Positions 24,935 to 37,700 are shown, numbered from the stretch's first letter. The stretch: 60,959 bases of DNA from an uncultured Carboxylicivirga sp. (GCA_947491945.1 CANLLN010000028.1:1-60959); one strand, 5' to 3'. A program made the numbers and translations. Notes: a model not told the origin generated them from the letters alone.

Positions 24935-25981
24935 ATGCAATACACTTCATTAAAAATAAACAGCGATTTATTATTTCAGGACAAACACGAAGAAATAAAC
25001 CGCGAGCTAAAATCATTTTTTAAGGACCTTAAGATTGCGCACAAAACAGTAGTGCAAATAACGTGTCACGCTGCCATCAGACAGCACGATGACTATGAGG
25101 CCTGCGCCAACACGCTGCGCACTGCGCTTGATACACTTTTTAATTCAGCACCACCAGCTACAACGCTCATTGCTCAGGAGCCGGCCAAGGATACTAGCAA
25201 AGTGCTGTTCCGAATTGGCCTCTGCCGTCAGCCGGAAGCTAAGGTGGAGCACAAAGTATTTCAAAAACATCCTTACACACTATTAAGCATAAAGGGCGAA
25301 AAAATGCTGTTTTCCGGCGGTATAAACGGTATCCTGCCCAATGATATGTTGCGTAATATTCAAAGCGTATACGATTTTGCCGAGCAGTTGCTCGATCATG
25401 AAGAAATGCACTTTGGCCACATTGCTGTAGAAAGCAACTTTGTGGAAGATATTAACGGCAAAGAAAACGCTGCCACAGGCTGGAATAATAAACAGGCACT
25501 TGAAGAGATACGACGACTCTACTTTGACCCTACTTTGTTTCAACATGGAACACCCCTAGAACAAACAGCCGGCATTGATAGTGGCACCTGCCTGATGGAC
25601 TTTATTGCCATGGCCAAAGACGGCTTTCCGGGAGCGCAACTAAGCCACACTGAAAGCACACAAGACATCACACGCTGCGCCTATCTGCCGCAACTTAAAA
25701 AAGTATTTATCGGCCATACCAATGATGGAAACGTTTCATCAGCAAGCGATCAGCTAAAGGCAGCCGTCGGGCAAATTGAAACACTAATGAACAATACACA
25801 ACTAACTTTTGCATCATATTTCGACGAGGTTAAGCTAACACTGCCCGAGAATAATGAGACAAAAGCAATCATAGATAAAACAAGGGAAATCCTGAAAACC
25901 AACAGACTAACCATTGTATTCGCCCCACTAAAAAACAAACAAGTGAAGCTGGAGCTGGAGGTGATTGCCACAGTAAGTTAA
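24935..25981 (+). CDS. Rid/YjgF-like protein with probably three repeats
   Basis: This 348-residue cytoplasmic protein appears to contain three YjgF/Rid-type segments. Segment 1 (about 1-95) has DYEACANTLRTALDTLF followed by APPATTLIAQEP. Segment 2 (about 110-225) has IQSVYDFAEQLLDHEEMHFGHI, VESNFVEDING and a TAGIDSGTCLMDFIA end. Segment 3 (about 245-348) ends with the LTIVFAPLKNKQVKLELEVIA strand pattern. Two- or three-segment Rid-like proteins include chorismatase-type enzymes, but no specific catalytic set is recognised. The function is therefore open. It is transcribed with the same direction as the following RND gene, 76 bases apart. Confidence 0.6.
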   Translation: MQYTSLKINSDLLFQDKHEEINRELKSFFKDLKIAHKTVVQITCHAAIRQHDDYEACANTLRTALDTLFNSAPPATTLIAQEPAKDTSKVLFRIGLCRQPEAKVEHKVFQKHPYTLLSIKGEKMLFSGGINGILPNDMLRNIQSVYDFAEQLLDHEEMHFGHIAVESNFVEDINGKENAATGWNNKQALEEIRRLYFDPTLFQHGTPLEQTAGIDSGTCLMDFIAMAKDGFPGAQLSHTESTQDITRCAYLPQLKKVFIGHTNDGNVSSASDQLKAAVGQIETLMNNTQLTFASYFDEVKLTLPENNETKAIIDKTREILKTNRLTIVFAPLKNKQVKLELEVIATVS

Positions 25982-26057
25982 TGATTCTTTATTCGTTGCC
26001 CAACAAACCCATTTTACCTATTTTCGCAACTTTACTAAAAAAAGAGAAGAAGAACCG

Positions 26058-28451
26058 ATGTGGACGAATATAGCACGCATTATATTGCGTAACCGAATTG
26101 CCATTTTAGCTGTCTTATTTTTAATAACGGTATTCATGGGTATTATGTCTCGAAAAATTGAGATGTCGTACCAATACGCTCCTTTGTTACCCGAGGATGA
26201 TCCCACTTACCTGGAGTATCAGGACTTCCTGAGCATCTATGGCAACGAGGGCAACATGGTAATTGTGGGTATCCAGAATGAAGACTTCTTTGAACTCAAT
26301 AATTTTAACACCTGGCAGGCCTTTTCCGAGGAGTTGCTCGAGATTGAAGGTGTCACCTCTGTGTTTTCAGTCGGCCAGGCCTACAACCTGGATAAAAACA
26401 CCGAAGAGAAACGCTTCGAAATAAGCCCCATTTTTCCTGAACGTGTAAAATATCAGGCTGAACTGGATTCTCTACAGGCCGTTTTTCACAGCTTACCCTT
26501 CTATAAAGAACTGCTGTACAACGAACAGACTGATGCCTACCTGCTGGCCATCAGCCTGGATGCTGATATGTTGCACAGCAAAGAGAGGGTAAAGCTTATC
26601 AGCGATATTCAAGCAGCCGGCCAACAATTTGTTCAGAAGAATAAACACGAGCTGCATTACTCAGGACTACCGTATATACGGGTGGTAACGGCCGAGATGG
26701 TGAAGAAAGAACTGAATATGTTCATCTTCCTGGCCCTGGGTATCACAGCCCTGATCATTTTCCTATTTTTCCGATCATTTAAAGTGGTACTATTCTGCAT
26801 GTTGGTAGTGGGCATCGCCGTTATATGGGCGCTGGGCATACAGGGTATTTTTGGCTATAAAATAACCATCTTAACCGGTATGATACCGCCACTGATCATT
26901 GTTATTGGCATCCCCAACTCGGTTTTCCTACTTAATAAATACCATCAGGAGTACCGAAAACATCAGAACAAAATTAAAGCATTGCAAAGGGTAATACGTA
27001 AGATTGGTAATGCCACTTTTCTTACCAACCTGACAACAGCCTCGGGATTTGCCACCTTCATCTTCACAAGCAGTAAAATATTGGTGGAGTTTGGTGTTAT
27101 CGCAGCCATCAATATCATGGTTGTCTTTATATTATCCATCCTACTGATACCCATTATATTCAGTTTTATTGACGGACCGAAAGAGCGTCACCTGAACCAC
27201 CTTAACAACCGTATGGTTGATGGCGCAGTGAATGGTTTGGTGCGCATTTCACTAAAACATCGCACTAAAGTTTATTGGGTGGCCGGCTCAATGCTTGTCC
27301 TGGGACTTATCGGCATATCAAAAATAAAAACCACGGGTTACATGTTGGATGATATTCCTCATGACGACCCCTTGTATGTTGATCTGAAATTTTTTGAGAG
27401 CAACTTTAACGGCCTGATGCCGCTGGAGCTGATGATTGACACCAAAAAGCCCAATGGCGCTATTACAGGTAGCAACCTCAAACGCATGGATCGCCTACAG
27501 GAAGAACTGAAGAATTTTGATGCTATTTCGCACCCACTCTCTATGGTCGAAGTGGTTAAGTTTGCCCGCCAGGCATTTTACAAGGGGAAAGAGAAATACT
27601 ATAAAGTACCCAGCAATCAGGAGCGTAACTTCATCCTCTCATATGTAAATAGAAGTAATACTGGTGCCGCCAACAATGGCATTGTGACCACATTTATTGA
27701 CTCTACCAAACAACGGGCACGCCTTAGCTTTCGCATGAAAGATATTGGCACCTCGGAGATGGCACTACTGGACGGCAAAATACACGATGCCATTAACAAA
27801 GTGTTTCCGAGCGATAAATACTACACTTCGCTAACCGGTGCCAGCGTGGTGTTTTTTAAGGGTACCGACTACCTGGTGCGCAACCTCTTTACCAGTCTTA
27901 TGCTGGCGGTTATCCTTATCGCATCCTTTATGGCCTGGATGTTCTCATCCAAGCGCATGGTACTCGTCTCGCTTATACCCAACATCTTCCCCCTGATTAT
28001 GACGGCGGCACTCATGGGTTATTTCCAAATTCCCATTAAACCCTCTACCATTCTGGTGTTTAGTATTGCTTTTGGCATCAGTGTGGACGACACCATTCAC
28101 TACCTGGCCAAATACCGTCAGGAACTTTCAGAAACCAACTGGAGCATACGTGCAGCCGTAGTCCTCGCCCTTAAGGAAACAGGCGTCAGTATGATTTACA
28201 CTTCCATCATCCTGTTCTTCGGCTTTGGTATATTCAGTGTATCCCAGTTTGGTGGCACCGTGGCACTGGGTATACTGGTGGCAGTTACCCTACTCATTGC
28301 ACTGTTTTCAAACCTTATACTGCTTCCTGCGTTATTGTTAACACTGGAAAAAGCGATTACAAATAGATCGTTTAAAGAGCCCTTGTTACACATTTACGAT
28401 GAGGATGAAGATATTGAATTAGAAGATCTTAAGATAGAAAAGAAGAACTAA
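26058..28451 (+). CDS. RND/MMPL-family exporter
   Basis: This 797-residue membrane protein has the twofold RND layout: one membrane helix (about 12-32), a large exported loop (33-220), a bundle of five helices (about 222-375), then a repeat of the pattern with a helix near 400, an exported loop (425-620), and five helices (625-775). It has the FSIAFGISVDDTIHYLAKY helix in the second bundle, characteristic of MMPL/SSD-type proteins that export lipids or hydrophobic compounds. The C-terminus ends in an acidic cytoplasmic tail (DEDEDIELED). It precedes the polyprenyl synthase gene by 20 bases. The substrate is unknown. Confidence 0.85.
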   Translation: MWTNIARIILRNRIAILAVLFLITVFMGIMSRKIEMSYQYAPLLPEDDPTYLEYQDFLSIYGNEGNMVIVGIQNEDFFELNNFNTWQAFSEELLEIEGVTSVFSVGQAYNLDKNTEEKRFEISPIFPERVKYQAELDSLQAVFHSLPFYKELLYNEQTDAYLLAISLDADMLHSKERVKLISDIQAAGQQFVQKNKHELHYSGLPYIRVVTAEMVKKELNMFIFLALGITALIIFLFFRSFKVVLFCMLVVGIAVIWALGIQGIFGYKITILTGMIPPLIIVIGIPNSVFLLNKYHQEYRKHQNKIKALQRVIRKIGNATFLTNLTTASGFATFIFTSSKILVEFGVIAAINIMVVFILSILLIPIIFSFIDGPKERHLNHLNNRMVDGAVNGLVRISLKHRTKVYWVAGSMLVLGLIGISKIKTTGYMLDDIPHDDPLYVDLKFFESNFNGLMPLELMIDTKKPNGAITGSNLKRMDRLQEELKNFDAISHPLSMVEVVKFARQAFYKGKEKYYKVPSNQERNFILSYVNRSNTGAANNGIVTTFIDSTKQRARLSFRMKDIGTSEMALLDGKIHDAINKVFPSDKYYTSLTGASVVFFKGTDYLVRNLFTSLMLAVILIASFMAWMFSSKRMVLVSLIPNIFPLIMTAALMGYFQIPIKPSTILVFSIAFGISVDDTIHYLAKYRQELSETNWSIRAAVVLALKETGVSMIYTSIILFFGFGIFSVSQFGGTVALGILVAVTLLIALFSNLILLPALLLTLEKAITNRSFKEPLLHIYDEDEDIELEDLKIEKKN

Positions 28452-28471
28452 AACCCAAATAATACCGCAGC

Positions 28472-29446
28472 ATGTACACAATCGCCGACCTTCAGAAAAT
28501 TATTGAGAATCAACTACAAAACGAGTCTTTTGTTGTTGAGCCCAAAGGCCTGTATCAACCCATCGATTATGTAATGGGCATGGGCGGTAAACGCATACGT
28601 CCTACCTTATGCCTGGCCGGGTGTTACCTCTTTAGCGACACCCTTGAGCAAGCTATAAAACCCGCGGTGGCCCTGGAGGTATTTCATAACTTCACCCTGC
28701 TGCACGATGATATTATGGACAAGGCCGATGTGCGCCGCAACCAAGCTACGGTGCATAAGAAATGGAACGAGAATACCGCCATCCTGTCGGGCGATGCCAT
28801 GCTGATCAAAGCTTATCAATATGTGTCGCAGGTGCCGGAAGGGCAGCTCAAAAAGGTACTGGATCTGTTTAGCCAAACGGCGCTGGAGGTGTGTGAGGGA
28901 CAACAGTACGACATGGAGTTTGAAAACCGCAATGATGTTAAGGTAGATGATTACCTGACCATGATACGCCTTAAGACAGCCGTATTGCTGGCGGCCAGTC
29001 TTAAAACCGGAGCCATTATAGGAGGTGCCACCGATGAAGACGCCCAGCTCCTGTATGAGTTTGGCGAGAATATTGGCCTGGCCTTTCAGCTGCAGGACGA
29101 CTTTCTGGATGTGTACGGTGACGAAAAAACCTTTGGGAAGGCCATTGGCGGTGATATTGTGGCCAATAAGAAAACATTTTTAATGCTTCACGCGTTACAA
29201 ATGGCATCGGGTTCGTTGCGCGATGAGCTCCTAAACTGGATTAATGCCCTTGATTTTAATACCGATGAGAAGATTAAGGCCGTTCGAAGCATCTACACAG
29301 CACTGAAGGTAGATAAGCTGGCACGCGAAAAAATGGATGACTATTTCCAAAAAGCTATCAAAGCATTAAATCAGGTACAGGGACGCCAGCGCATGAGGGA
29401 TGAACTATACCAATTTGCGGTTAAGCTCATTGAACGTTCCCGGTAA
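28472..29446 (+). CDS. Polyprenyl (isoprenyl) diphosphate synthase
   Basis: This 324-residue trans-prenyltransferase extends allylic diphosphates with isopentenyl diphosphate. The first Asp-rich motif is LLHDDIMD (Asp 79 to Asp 83), and the second is LQDDFLD (209-213). GGKRIRP near 38 binds isopentenyl diphosphate. Residues before the first motif (HNFTL) are mid-sized, so the product is probably a long chain for menaquinone or a carrier, but chain length cannot be read. It lies between the exporter and atpD, probably in one operon. Confidence 0.93.
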   Translation: MYTIADLQKIIENQLQNESFVVEPKGLYQPIDYVMGMGGKRIRPTLCLAGCYLFSDTLEQAIKPAVALEVFHNFTLLHDDIMDKADVRRNQATVHKKWNENTAILSGDAMLIKAYQYVSQVPEGQLKKVLDLFSQTALEVCEGQQYDMEFENRNDVKVDDYLTMIRLKTAVLLAASLKTGAIIGGATDEDAQLLYEFGENIGLAFQLQDDFLDVYGDEKTFGKAIGGDIVANKKTFLMLHALQMASGSLRDELLNWINALDFNTDEKIKAVRSIYTALKVDKLAREKMDDYFQKAIKALNQVQGRQRMRDELYQFAVKLIERSR

Positions 29447-29467
29447 CAAGGAACTTTAACAACGTGA

Positions 29468-30996
<1,529 letters not shown>

Positions 30997-30997
<1 letters not shown>

Positions 30998-31245
30998 TGG
31001 AAGATCTGCATTGCGAAATAGTAACCCCTGTGAAAGTCATCTACGACGAAACAGTAGGTCTAATCACCGTTCCGGGTGAGAAAGGACAGTTTACACTTCT
31101 GAAGAATCATGCTCCTATCATTTCGGCGCTTACCAAGGGTAAGATACGGGTGATCAGCAAAACGGGGCGTGAGGAGTATTATGACTGCGATGGTGGTGTG
31201 CTCGAATGTGAAAATAACCGGGTCATCATTCTAATTAACCGATAA
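30997..31245 (+). CDS. atpC: ATP synthase F1 epsilon subunit (short form)
   Basis: This 82-residue protein matches the N-terminal beta-sandwich of epsilon (VGLITVPGEKGQFTLLKNHAPIISALTKGKIRV). It lacks the C-terminal helical hairpin that inhibits ATP hydrolysis in longer homologues. Short epsilon subunits occur in Bacteroidota. It is translationally coupled to atpD. Confidence 0.93.
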
Positions 31246-31292
31246 ATTACGGAAGGGCTGTACTGTGAAAAACGGAAACAGGCCCTGCAAGC

Positions 31293-31889
31293 TTACCACC
31301 GAAAGAAATAACCCAAACTAACGATACCCTTATGGCCAAAACCGGCCTGCCCACTTAAGCCATGCTTCTTCCCCAGCGTAAAGTTGAGTACTTCTACATG
31401 AAAGAAAAAGTCAACCTCATTGGCTTCTCCATTAAGAGAGCCCTCATACTCAGAGTGCTCATACATCAGCGAAACACCTACTAAACTGCCCAAACGAAAT
31501 TTATCGCGTCGCAAGTAATCAACGCCCGCCTGTGGCCCCACAAAAAACCACTGATATTTCGCCAGGTCATTCGTTCGTTCAGTGATGGTATTGTCATTAT
31601 TCGGCCACTGCGGTGTATAGTTGGTCTCATTAAGGTTTTTAACCTTATGAGTTTCGTAGTTAAAGCTAACACCGAGCTTAAACCAATCGTTCAGGTAACG
31701 GTTATATTCAACACCAAAATTACCGCTATGCGAAGTATCAGACGATTTTGTATCCCCCATATAGATACCACCCCCGGAATCTATGCGCGACAGCGGAATG
31801 GGCGAATATTGCACTTTCAGCTCGTTTTGCTGACCGTACAAACAGCTTGTAACGCACGCAAGCAGCAGGAAGATTTTGATTTTTTTCAT
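31293..31889 (-). CDS. Outer-membrane beta-barrel-like protein
   Basis: This 198-residue protein has a signal peptide (MKKIKIFLLLACVTSCLYGQ). The mature part alternates polar and aromatic residues with turns such as WFKLGVSFNYE, FRLGSLVGVSLMYEHS, and a C-terminal aromatic residue in SLGYFFRW, typical of small outer-membrane barrels. No closer family is recognised. It faces atpC convergently 47 bases away. Confidence 0.6.
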   Translation of the reverse strand: MKKIKIFLLLACVTSCLYGQQNELKVQYSPIPLSRIDSGGGIYMGDTKSSDTSHSGNFGVEYNRYLNDWFKLGVSFNYETHKVKNLNETNYTPQWPNNDNTITERTNDLAKYQWFFVGPQAGVDYLRRDKFRLGSLVGVSLMYEHSEYEGSLNGEANEVDFFFHVEVLNFTLGKKHGLSGQAGFGHKGIVSLGYFFRW

Positions 31890-31989
31890 TGCTTAGGTCA
31901 GTTAAACACATTCATACTATGAATCATTTTGTTAAAACTAGTTAATTCTAAACAAACTACAAATGACTAACTGATAAACTGTAATTTTA

Positions 31990-31997
31990 TACTTTTG
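31990..31997 (+). promoter_or_regulatory. Bacteroidetes -7 promoter element (TACTTTTG)
   Basis: It matches TAnnTTTG, 75 bases upstream of the glycosyltransferase start at 32073, and implies a leader of about 70 bases. Confidence 0.5.
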
Positions 31998-32072
31998 CGG
32001 ATAAATAAGAAAAGCACTCATCAATTACCCATTTTTTTAGCTGGGGTAAATGAAAAATGAAATTAGCACGAG

Positions 32073-33089
32073 ATGAAGATACTGATCATACGATTAAGCT
32101 CCATTGGCGACATCATACAATGCATGTCGGTGGTAGGCGGACTAAAGCATAAATTTCCGGAAGCAGAGATTCATTGGGTAGTAAGGGCCGATATGGCCTC
32201 GTTGGTGAAGATAGATCCGCGCATTGACCGCCTGTGGGCCTTTGATCGTAAAGAAGGGCTGGCAGGGGTTTTCAAACTGGGTGCCCTTCTGCGAAAAGAG
32301 CATTACACACTGATTTATGATGCCCATAGCAACATCCGTTCTAATATATTAAAAGCATTTCTTTGTCCTTTTGGTTTGTGCAATCTGGGTGGTAAAAATA
32401 AACTGGTCACCCGCCATAAGAGCCGCTTTAAGCGCTTCCTACTGTTCCGCTTTGGGATCAATAGATTACCAAAACCTTTCAGAGCCTTGGCGTCGTTTCA
32501 AACACCACTAAGCAAATGGGATGTAAATACTTTTGACACCCCCTTCAACGATTGGAATTTTCCGGCTGCTACCAAGGACAAAATTAATCAGTTAATGCTA
32601 CAAGAGCTTCCCGATAAAAAGAAGTTTGTGACGCTGGTACCCTCGGCAGCCTGGGCACTTAAGCGGTGGCCTGTCAAGTATTGGCAGGAGTTAGTAAGGC
32701 TACGAGAAGACCTTCATTTTGTGGTACTGGGTGGGCCTGATGATACCTTTTGTGAAGACATACGCTCGGCCGCACCTGAACGGGTTATCAACCTGGCGGG
32801 TCGCACCTCGCTAATGGAGAGTTTCTGTGCCGTTTGGCACTCACCATACGTAATTAGCGGCGACACAGGCTTTCTGCATGCTGCCGATTTATTTCAGAAA
32901 CCGGGTCAGGCCATCATCGGCCCCACCGCCTTTGGCTACCCGTCCAATCCTCGAATGAAAATTATGGAGGTTGATCTGCCGTGTCGCCCCTGCACCAAGG
33001 ACGGCAGCACCCAATGTAAAATTAAGGAAGAGCGGAAATGCCTGATGGACATCTCCCCTCGCCGGGTGGCCAAGGCCATTGAGTTTTAG
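32073..33089 (+). CDS. Glycosyltransferase family 9 (heptosyltransferase-like)
   Basis: This 338-residue GT9 protein begins KILIIRLSSIGDIIQCMSVVGGL, the sugar-nucleotide fold start of heptosyltransferases. The second domain has VTLVPSAAWALKRWP and the VISGDTGFLHAADLF donor-site motif. These enzymes add heptose or related sugars to the LPS core on the inner membrane. The C-terminal CRPCTKDGSTQCK segment holds several Cys. Its stop is next to the stop of the converging ankyrin gene (1 base apart). Confidence 0.88.
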   Translation: MKILIIRLSSIGDIIQCMSVVGGLKHKFPEAEIHWVVRADMASLVKIDPRIDRLWAFDRKEGLAGVFKLGALLRKEHYTLIYDAHSNIRSNILKAFLCPFGLCNLGGKNKLVTRHKSRFKRFLLFRFGINRLPKPFRALASFQTPLSKWDVNTFDTPFNDWNFPAATKDKINQLMLQELPDKKKFVTLVPSAAWALKRWPVKYWQELVRLREDLHFVVLGGPDDTFCEDIRSAAPERVINLAGRTSLMESFCAVWHSPYVISGDTGFLHAADLFQKPGQAIIGPTAFGYPSNPRMKIMEVDLPCRPCTKDGSTQCKIKEERKCLMDISPRRVAKAIEF

Positions 33090-33707
33090 TTATTTCACTA
33101 GGGCTGTAATGTAACTGGCCACCTCGCCGTGTCCATTGGATTTGGCAAAATCCAGTGACGACTCGCCATCCACATCCACCATGCTAAGGTCGGCACCATG
33201 CTTAACCAACAGCTTAAGCACATCAAGCTGACCTTCGGCGGCTGCCATCATGGCTGGTGTCCACGACTCATGACTATCCACAGCGTTTACTTCGGCACCG
33301 GCATTAATCAGCAGCTCAACAGCCTCGAGAAAGGGACCAGTACAGGCAAACATCAGGGCTGTGCGCTGAACGCCATCAACCGCATCGATTTGTGCTTCTT
33401 TTTCAATCAGATAAGCCATCACGTGATGGTGCCCATTATAGGCTGACAACATAAGTGCCGTATGGGCATTCTCATCTTTCACATTTACATCAACCCCCTG
33501 CTCAATGGCGCTTTTAAGACCATCGAGGTCGCCATTAAGAGCCGCCTGAAAATAAGCGGGCAGAGAGGTGGTATTTCCCTGATCATGAGCTACCTGCTCA
33601 TGATCATTCACTTTCTTTTCTGCATTGGCTTTCTTCTCATTGGCAAAAAACTGGCAGCTTGAAAAGCTCATAAGTACCAAGGCACTCAACAAATAAATCT
33701 TCGTCAT
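33090..33707 (-). CDS. Ankyrin-repeat lipoprotein
   Basis: This 205-residue protein has a lipoprotein signal (LVLMSFSSC, lipidated Cys near 18), a charged linker, and about four ankyrin repeats (50-205) such as DENAHTALMLSAYNGHHHVMAYL. Ankyrin repeats bind proteins, and the partner is unknown. Its stop lies 1 base after that of the converging glycosyltransferase gene. Confidence 0.85.
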   Translation of the reverse strand: MTKIYLLSALVLMSFSSCQFFANEKKANAEKKVNDHEQVAHDQGNTTSLPAYFQAALNGDLDGLKSAIEQGVDVNVKDENAHTALMLSAYNGHHHVMAYLIEKEAQIDAVDGVQRTALMFACTGPFLEAVELLINAGAEVNAVDSHESWTPAMMAAAEGQLDVLKLLVKHGADLSMVDVDGESSLDFAKSNGHGEVASYITALVK

Positions 33708-33738
33708 ATCGTTCGTATATTTTCTCTTCTTATTGATA

Positions 33739-34710
33739 TTAATAAATTGCCTCCGCCACTTTACGGGTACTGGCCGTAGCCATCATGGTATAAAAATGCA
33801 GTATGGGCACCTTGGCATCCATCAACTCTTTAGATTGCTGAATACACCATTCAACACCCACCTGTTTCACCGCGTCATTATCTTTGCACTTGCGCACCTC
33901 TTTGGCAAAGGCCTCCGGTATATCCACGTGAAATATCTTGGGCAACACCGTCAACTGATTCATCAGTGTAATGGGTTTAAGCCCCGGCACAATGGGCACC
34001 GTAATACCCATGGCACGCGCCCGCTCAACAAAATCGAAATACTTAGTATTATCAAAAAACATCTGTGTGACGATGTATTCGGCACCGGCATCCACCTTCT
34101 GCTTCAGCCAAAACAGATCAGAGTCCATATTGGGAGCCTCCTCATGCTTCTCAGGATAAGCTGCTACACCATAGCTAAAAGGCGTATCGAAGGCATCCAC
34201 CAAGGTGCCGTCCAGGAACTTACCCTCATTGAGCTCATTCACCTGGCGCACTAGGTCCAGGGCATACTGATTGCTCTCTTCTGCGGCAGGTGCAAAAGGC
34301 TTACTATTGGCATTATCCCCCCTCAAAATCAATAGGTCATGAATCCCCAGAAAGTTAAGATCAATCAGTGCATATTCCGTTTCACTTTTGGTGAAGCCAC
34401 TGCAAATAATATGCGGCACCACTTTAATACCGTAGCGATGCTGTATGGAGGCAGCCACTGCCACCGTACCCGGTCTCTTTCGAAGTACTTTACGCTCAAA
34501 AAAGCCATTGGCCGTATTGCTGTAATGCATCTCATCGCGGTGCGATGTAATATTGATATACAACGGATTGAACTCCTTTAGCTGCTCAATGGAGTCGAAC
34601 ACCCTGGCAATGCTATTGCCTTTTAAAGGTGGTAATAACTCAAAAGAGAATGCGGTTTTTGACGATGATTGAATTAATTCGGCAACGGTCATTTCACTAT
34701 TTATTGGCAT
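33739..34710 (-). CDS. metF: Methylenetetrahydrofolate reductase
   Basis: This is a 323-residue protein from the ATG at 34710 (MPINSEMTV). An upstream ATG at 34752 would add 14 unrelated residues and is less likely. It has the MTHFR TIM barrel: FSFELLPP at the start, YINITSHRDE, the LRGD nucleotide-binding loop, and QMFFDNTKYFDFVERA near residue 210. It reduces methylene-THF to methyl-THF, the methyl donor for the MetH protein encoded 73 bases upstream. The two probably form one operon. Confidence 0.93.
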   Translation of the reverse strand: MPINSEMTVAELIQSSSKTAFSFELLPPLKGNSIARVFDSIEQLKEFNPLYINITSHRDEMHYSNTANGFFERKVLRKRPGTVAVAASIQHRYGIKVVPHIICSGFTKSETEYALIDLNFLGIHDLLILRGDNANSKPFAPAAEESNQYALDLVRQVNELNEGKFLDGTLVDAFDTPFSYGVAAYPEKHEEAPNMDSDLFWLKQKVDAGAEYIVTQMFFDNTKYFDFVERARAMGITVPIVPGLKPITLMNQLTVLPKIFHVDIPEAFAKEVRKCKDNDAVKQVGVEWCIQQSKELMDAKVPILHFYTMMATASTRKVAEAIY

Positions 34711-34783
34711 GTTGTTGAATTGATAAACTACTAGCAGATAATTATTTACCAATTCAACAAATTAATAACTGGACATTTAAACT

Positions 34784-37700
34784 CTACTTATAATCAAGAT
34801 TTAACGGGATCCATTTCTCCACATTCTCCAAAGTAGCGTTTTTCCGGCGCGCCACATCCTCCACCTGATCCTTACCTATTTTACCCAGACCAAAATAGAT
34901 GGCCTCGGGGTGTGCCAGATAAATACCACTCACCGATGCATTAGGATACATGCTATAATGCTCCGTAAGGTGAATACCGGCATTATCCTCCGCTTCCAGA
35001 AGATCGAAAAGCGTGCGTTTCTCGCTGTGATCGGGGCAGGCAGGGTAGCCCAAAGCCGGGCGTATACCTCTATACCGCTCACGAATAAGGTTATCATGAT
35101 CAATCTTCTCATCGGGCGCATAACCCCAAAACTCTGTGCGAATACGATAATGCAGCAGCTCAGCAAAAGCCTCTGCCAGGCGGTCGGCCAATGACTTCAG
35201 CAGGATGCTGCTGTAATCGTCATGGTCTTTTTCAAACTCGGCCAGCCATTTCTCAATACCTATGCCTGCGGTCACAGCAAAACCCCCTATATGATCAAAG
35301 CGACCACTTTCCTTAGGCGCTACATAATCGCTGAGGCAATGAAATACTTTTTTACCGGGTTTATCCTGCTGCTCGCGCAAATGATGGAAAGTAGCCACCA
35401 CCTGCTGCCTCGACTGATCGGCATATACTTCGATATCATCGCCGACACTGTTGGCCGGGAAAATACCGAACACCGCATTGGCCTGCAACATCTTATCCTG
35501 CTCAATACGATCGAGCATGGCCTGTGAGTCGCGATAGAGTTTAAGGGCTTCCTCAGCCTTGGCGCGGGCTTCTTCAGTTCGATAACGGGTGAGCCACTCT
35601 TCCTTAGATGCCTCATCCACCACCATATCCATATTGGCATAGTTTCCGGTCAGTCGCCAGGCCTGGTAGAAGAAAGTCCAATCGATGAACTTACGGATCT
35701 CAGCCATAGGATAGTCGGCCAGCACACGCACACCAACCTCGGCCGGCAGTGGCGTAATGGTGTTCTTCCAGTCGATGATGTGCTTGCGGGCACGTGCGTC
35801 CTCAATGGGCAACAAATCAATCGCTTTTTTGCTAGCATTGCGCTCACGAAGTCCCTCATACTCCTCCTTTAAATTCTGCACAAAATTATTGCGCTCTTTT
35901 TTCGAAAGCAACGCACTCACCACCTGCGCACTTTTCGAGGCATCTTTAACATGCACCACAGGATGTTCGTACTCGGGCTCTATTTTAACGGCGGTGTGTA
36001 TCTTCGATGTGGTAGCTCCTCCAATCAGCAAGGGAATATTAAAGCCATTGCGCTTCATCTCTTTGGCTACCGTTACCATCTCTTCCAGCGAGGGAGTAAT
36101 CAAACCACTTAGCCCGATGATGTCAACACCATGTTCGATGGCTTTCTTCAGAATCTCCTCGGTAGGCACCATCACGCCCAAATCAATGACCTGATAATTG
36201 TTACATCCCAAAATTACACTCACTATGTTTTTACCAATATCGTGCACATCACCCTTCACAGTGGCCATCAAAATCTTACCATTGCTTGATGACCCACCGG
36301 ATTCAGCTTTTTCCTCCTCAATAATGGGCTGAAGAATAGCTACAGCCTTTTTCATAACACGTGCTGTTTTAACCACTTGGGGCAAAAACATTTTACCACT
36401 GCCAAAGAGTTCACCCACCACATTCATCCCATTCATCAGCGGCTGCTCAATGATATCAAGTGCCGTTGGATATTTCTCCAAAGCCTCGGCAATATCGATA
36501 TCCAGATGGTCACTAATTCCTTTAACAAGACAATGGGTAAGGCGCTCTTCCAGGGTTCCTTCACGCCATGCTGCCTGTTTCTGCTCACCCTCATCCTGAG
36601 TCGTATTTTTTATCTTATCGGCATAAGCCACAAGACGGTCAGTGGCATCATCGCGCTTATTGAACACCACATCCTCAACATAGCCCAACAGCTCTTTGGG
36701 TATATCATCGTACACCTGTAGCATGGCGGGATTCACAATACCCATATCAAGTCCTTCCCGAATAGCGTAATACAGAAATACCGAGTGAATGGCCTCGCGC
36801 ACCGTATTGTTGCCGCGGAAAGAAAAGGACAGGTTACTGATTCCGCCACTGATGTGGGCATACGGTAGGTTTTCCTTAATCCATTTACAGGTCTTGATAA
36901 AATCCACGGCATAATTATTATGCTCTTCAATACCGGTGGCAATGGCCAGCACATTGGGATCGAAAATAATATCCTGTGGTGGGAAGTTCACCTTTGTGGT
37001 AAGCAGATGATAGGCACGGCTACAAATCTCTTTACGGCGCTCGAAAGTATCGGCCTGCCCCTTTTCATCGAAGGCCATCACTACCACTGCAGCCCCGTAT
37101 TTCTTAATGATGGCTGCCTGTTGGAGAAACTGTTCCTCACCTTCTTTCAGGCTGATGCTGTTTACCACCGACTTACCCTGCAGGCATTTGAGTCCAGCTT
37201 CAATCACTTCAAATTTCGATGAGTCAACCATTACCGGCACTTTCGACACATCAGGATCGGCCATCAACATATTTAAAAAGGTCACCATCTCTTCTTTGGC
37301 ATCGAGCATGGCATCATCCATATTCACATCGATAATCTGGGCCCCATTCTCCACCTGATGACGCGCAATATCTACCGCCTCTTCGTATTTCTGCTCTTTA
37401 ATCAGGCGCAAAAACTTACGGGATCCGGCCACATTACAGCGCTCACCAATATTCACGAAGTTGGTATCCTCACGCATTTGCAGAGACTCCAACCCGCTGA
37501 GGTGAGTGATCTGCGATGGGGCTACTTTTTTATGCACACCGTATTTTTCGATCTCTCGGGCCATGGCAGCAATATGCGCCGGTGTGGTACCACAGCATCC
37601 TCCAATAATGTTAACTTTTTTATCGGCCATCCATTGCCCTACCAGGCCAGCCATGCAATCGGGCGTCTGATCATATTCGCCAAACTGATTAGGCAAACCG

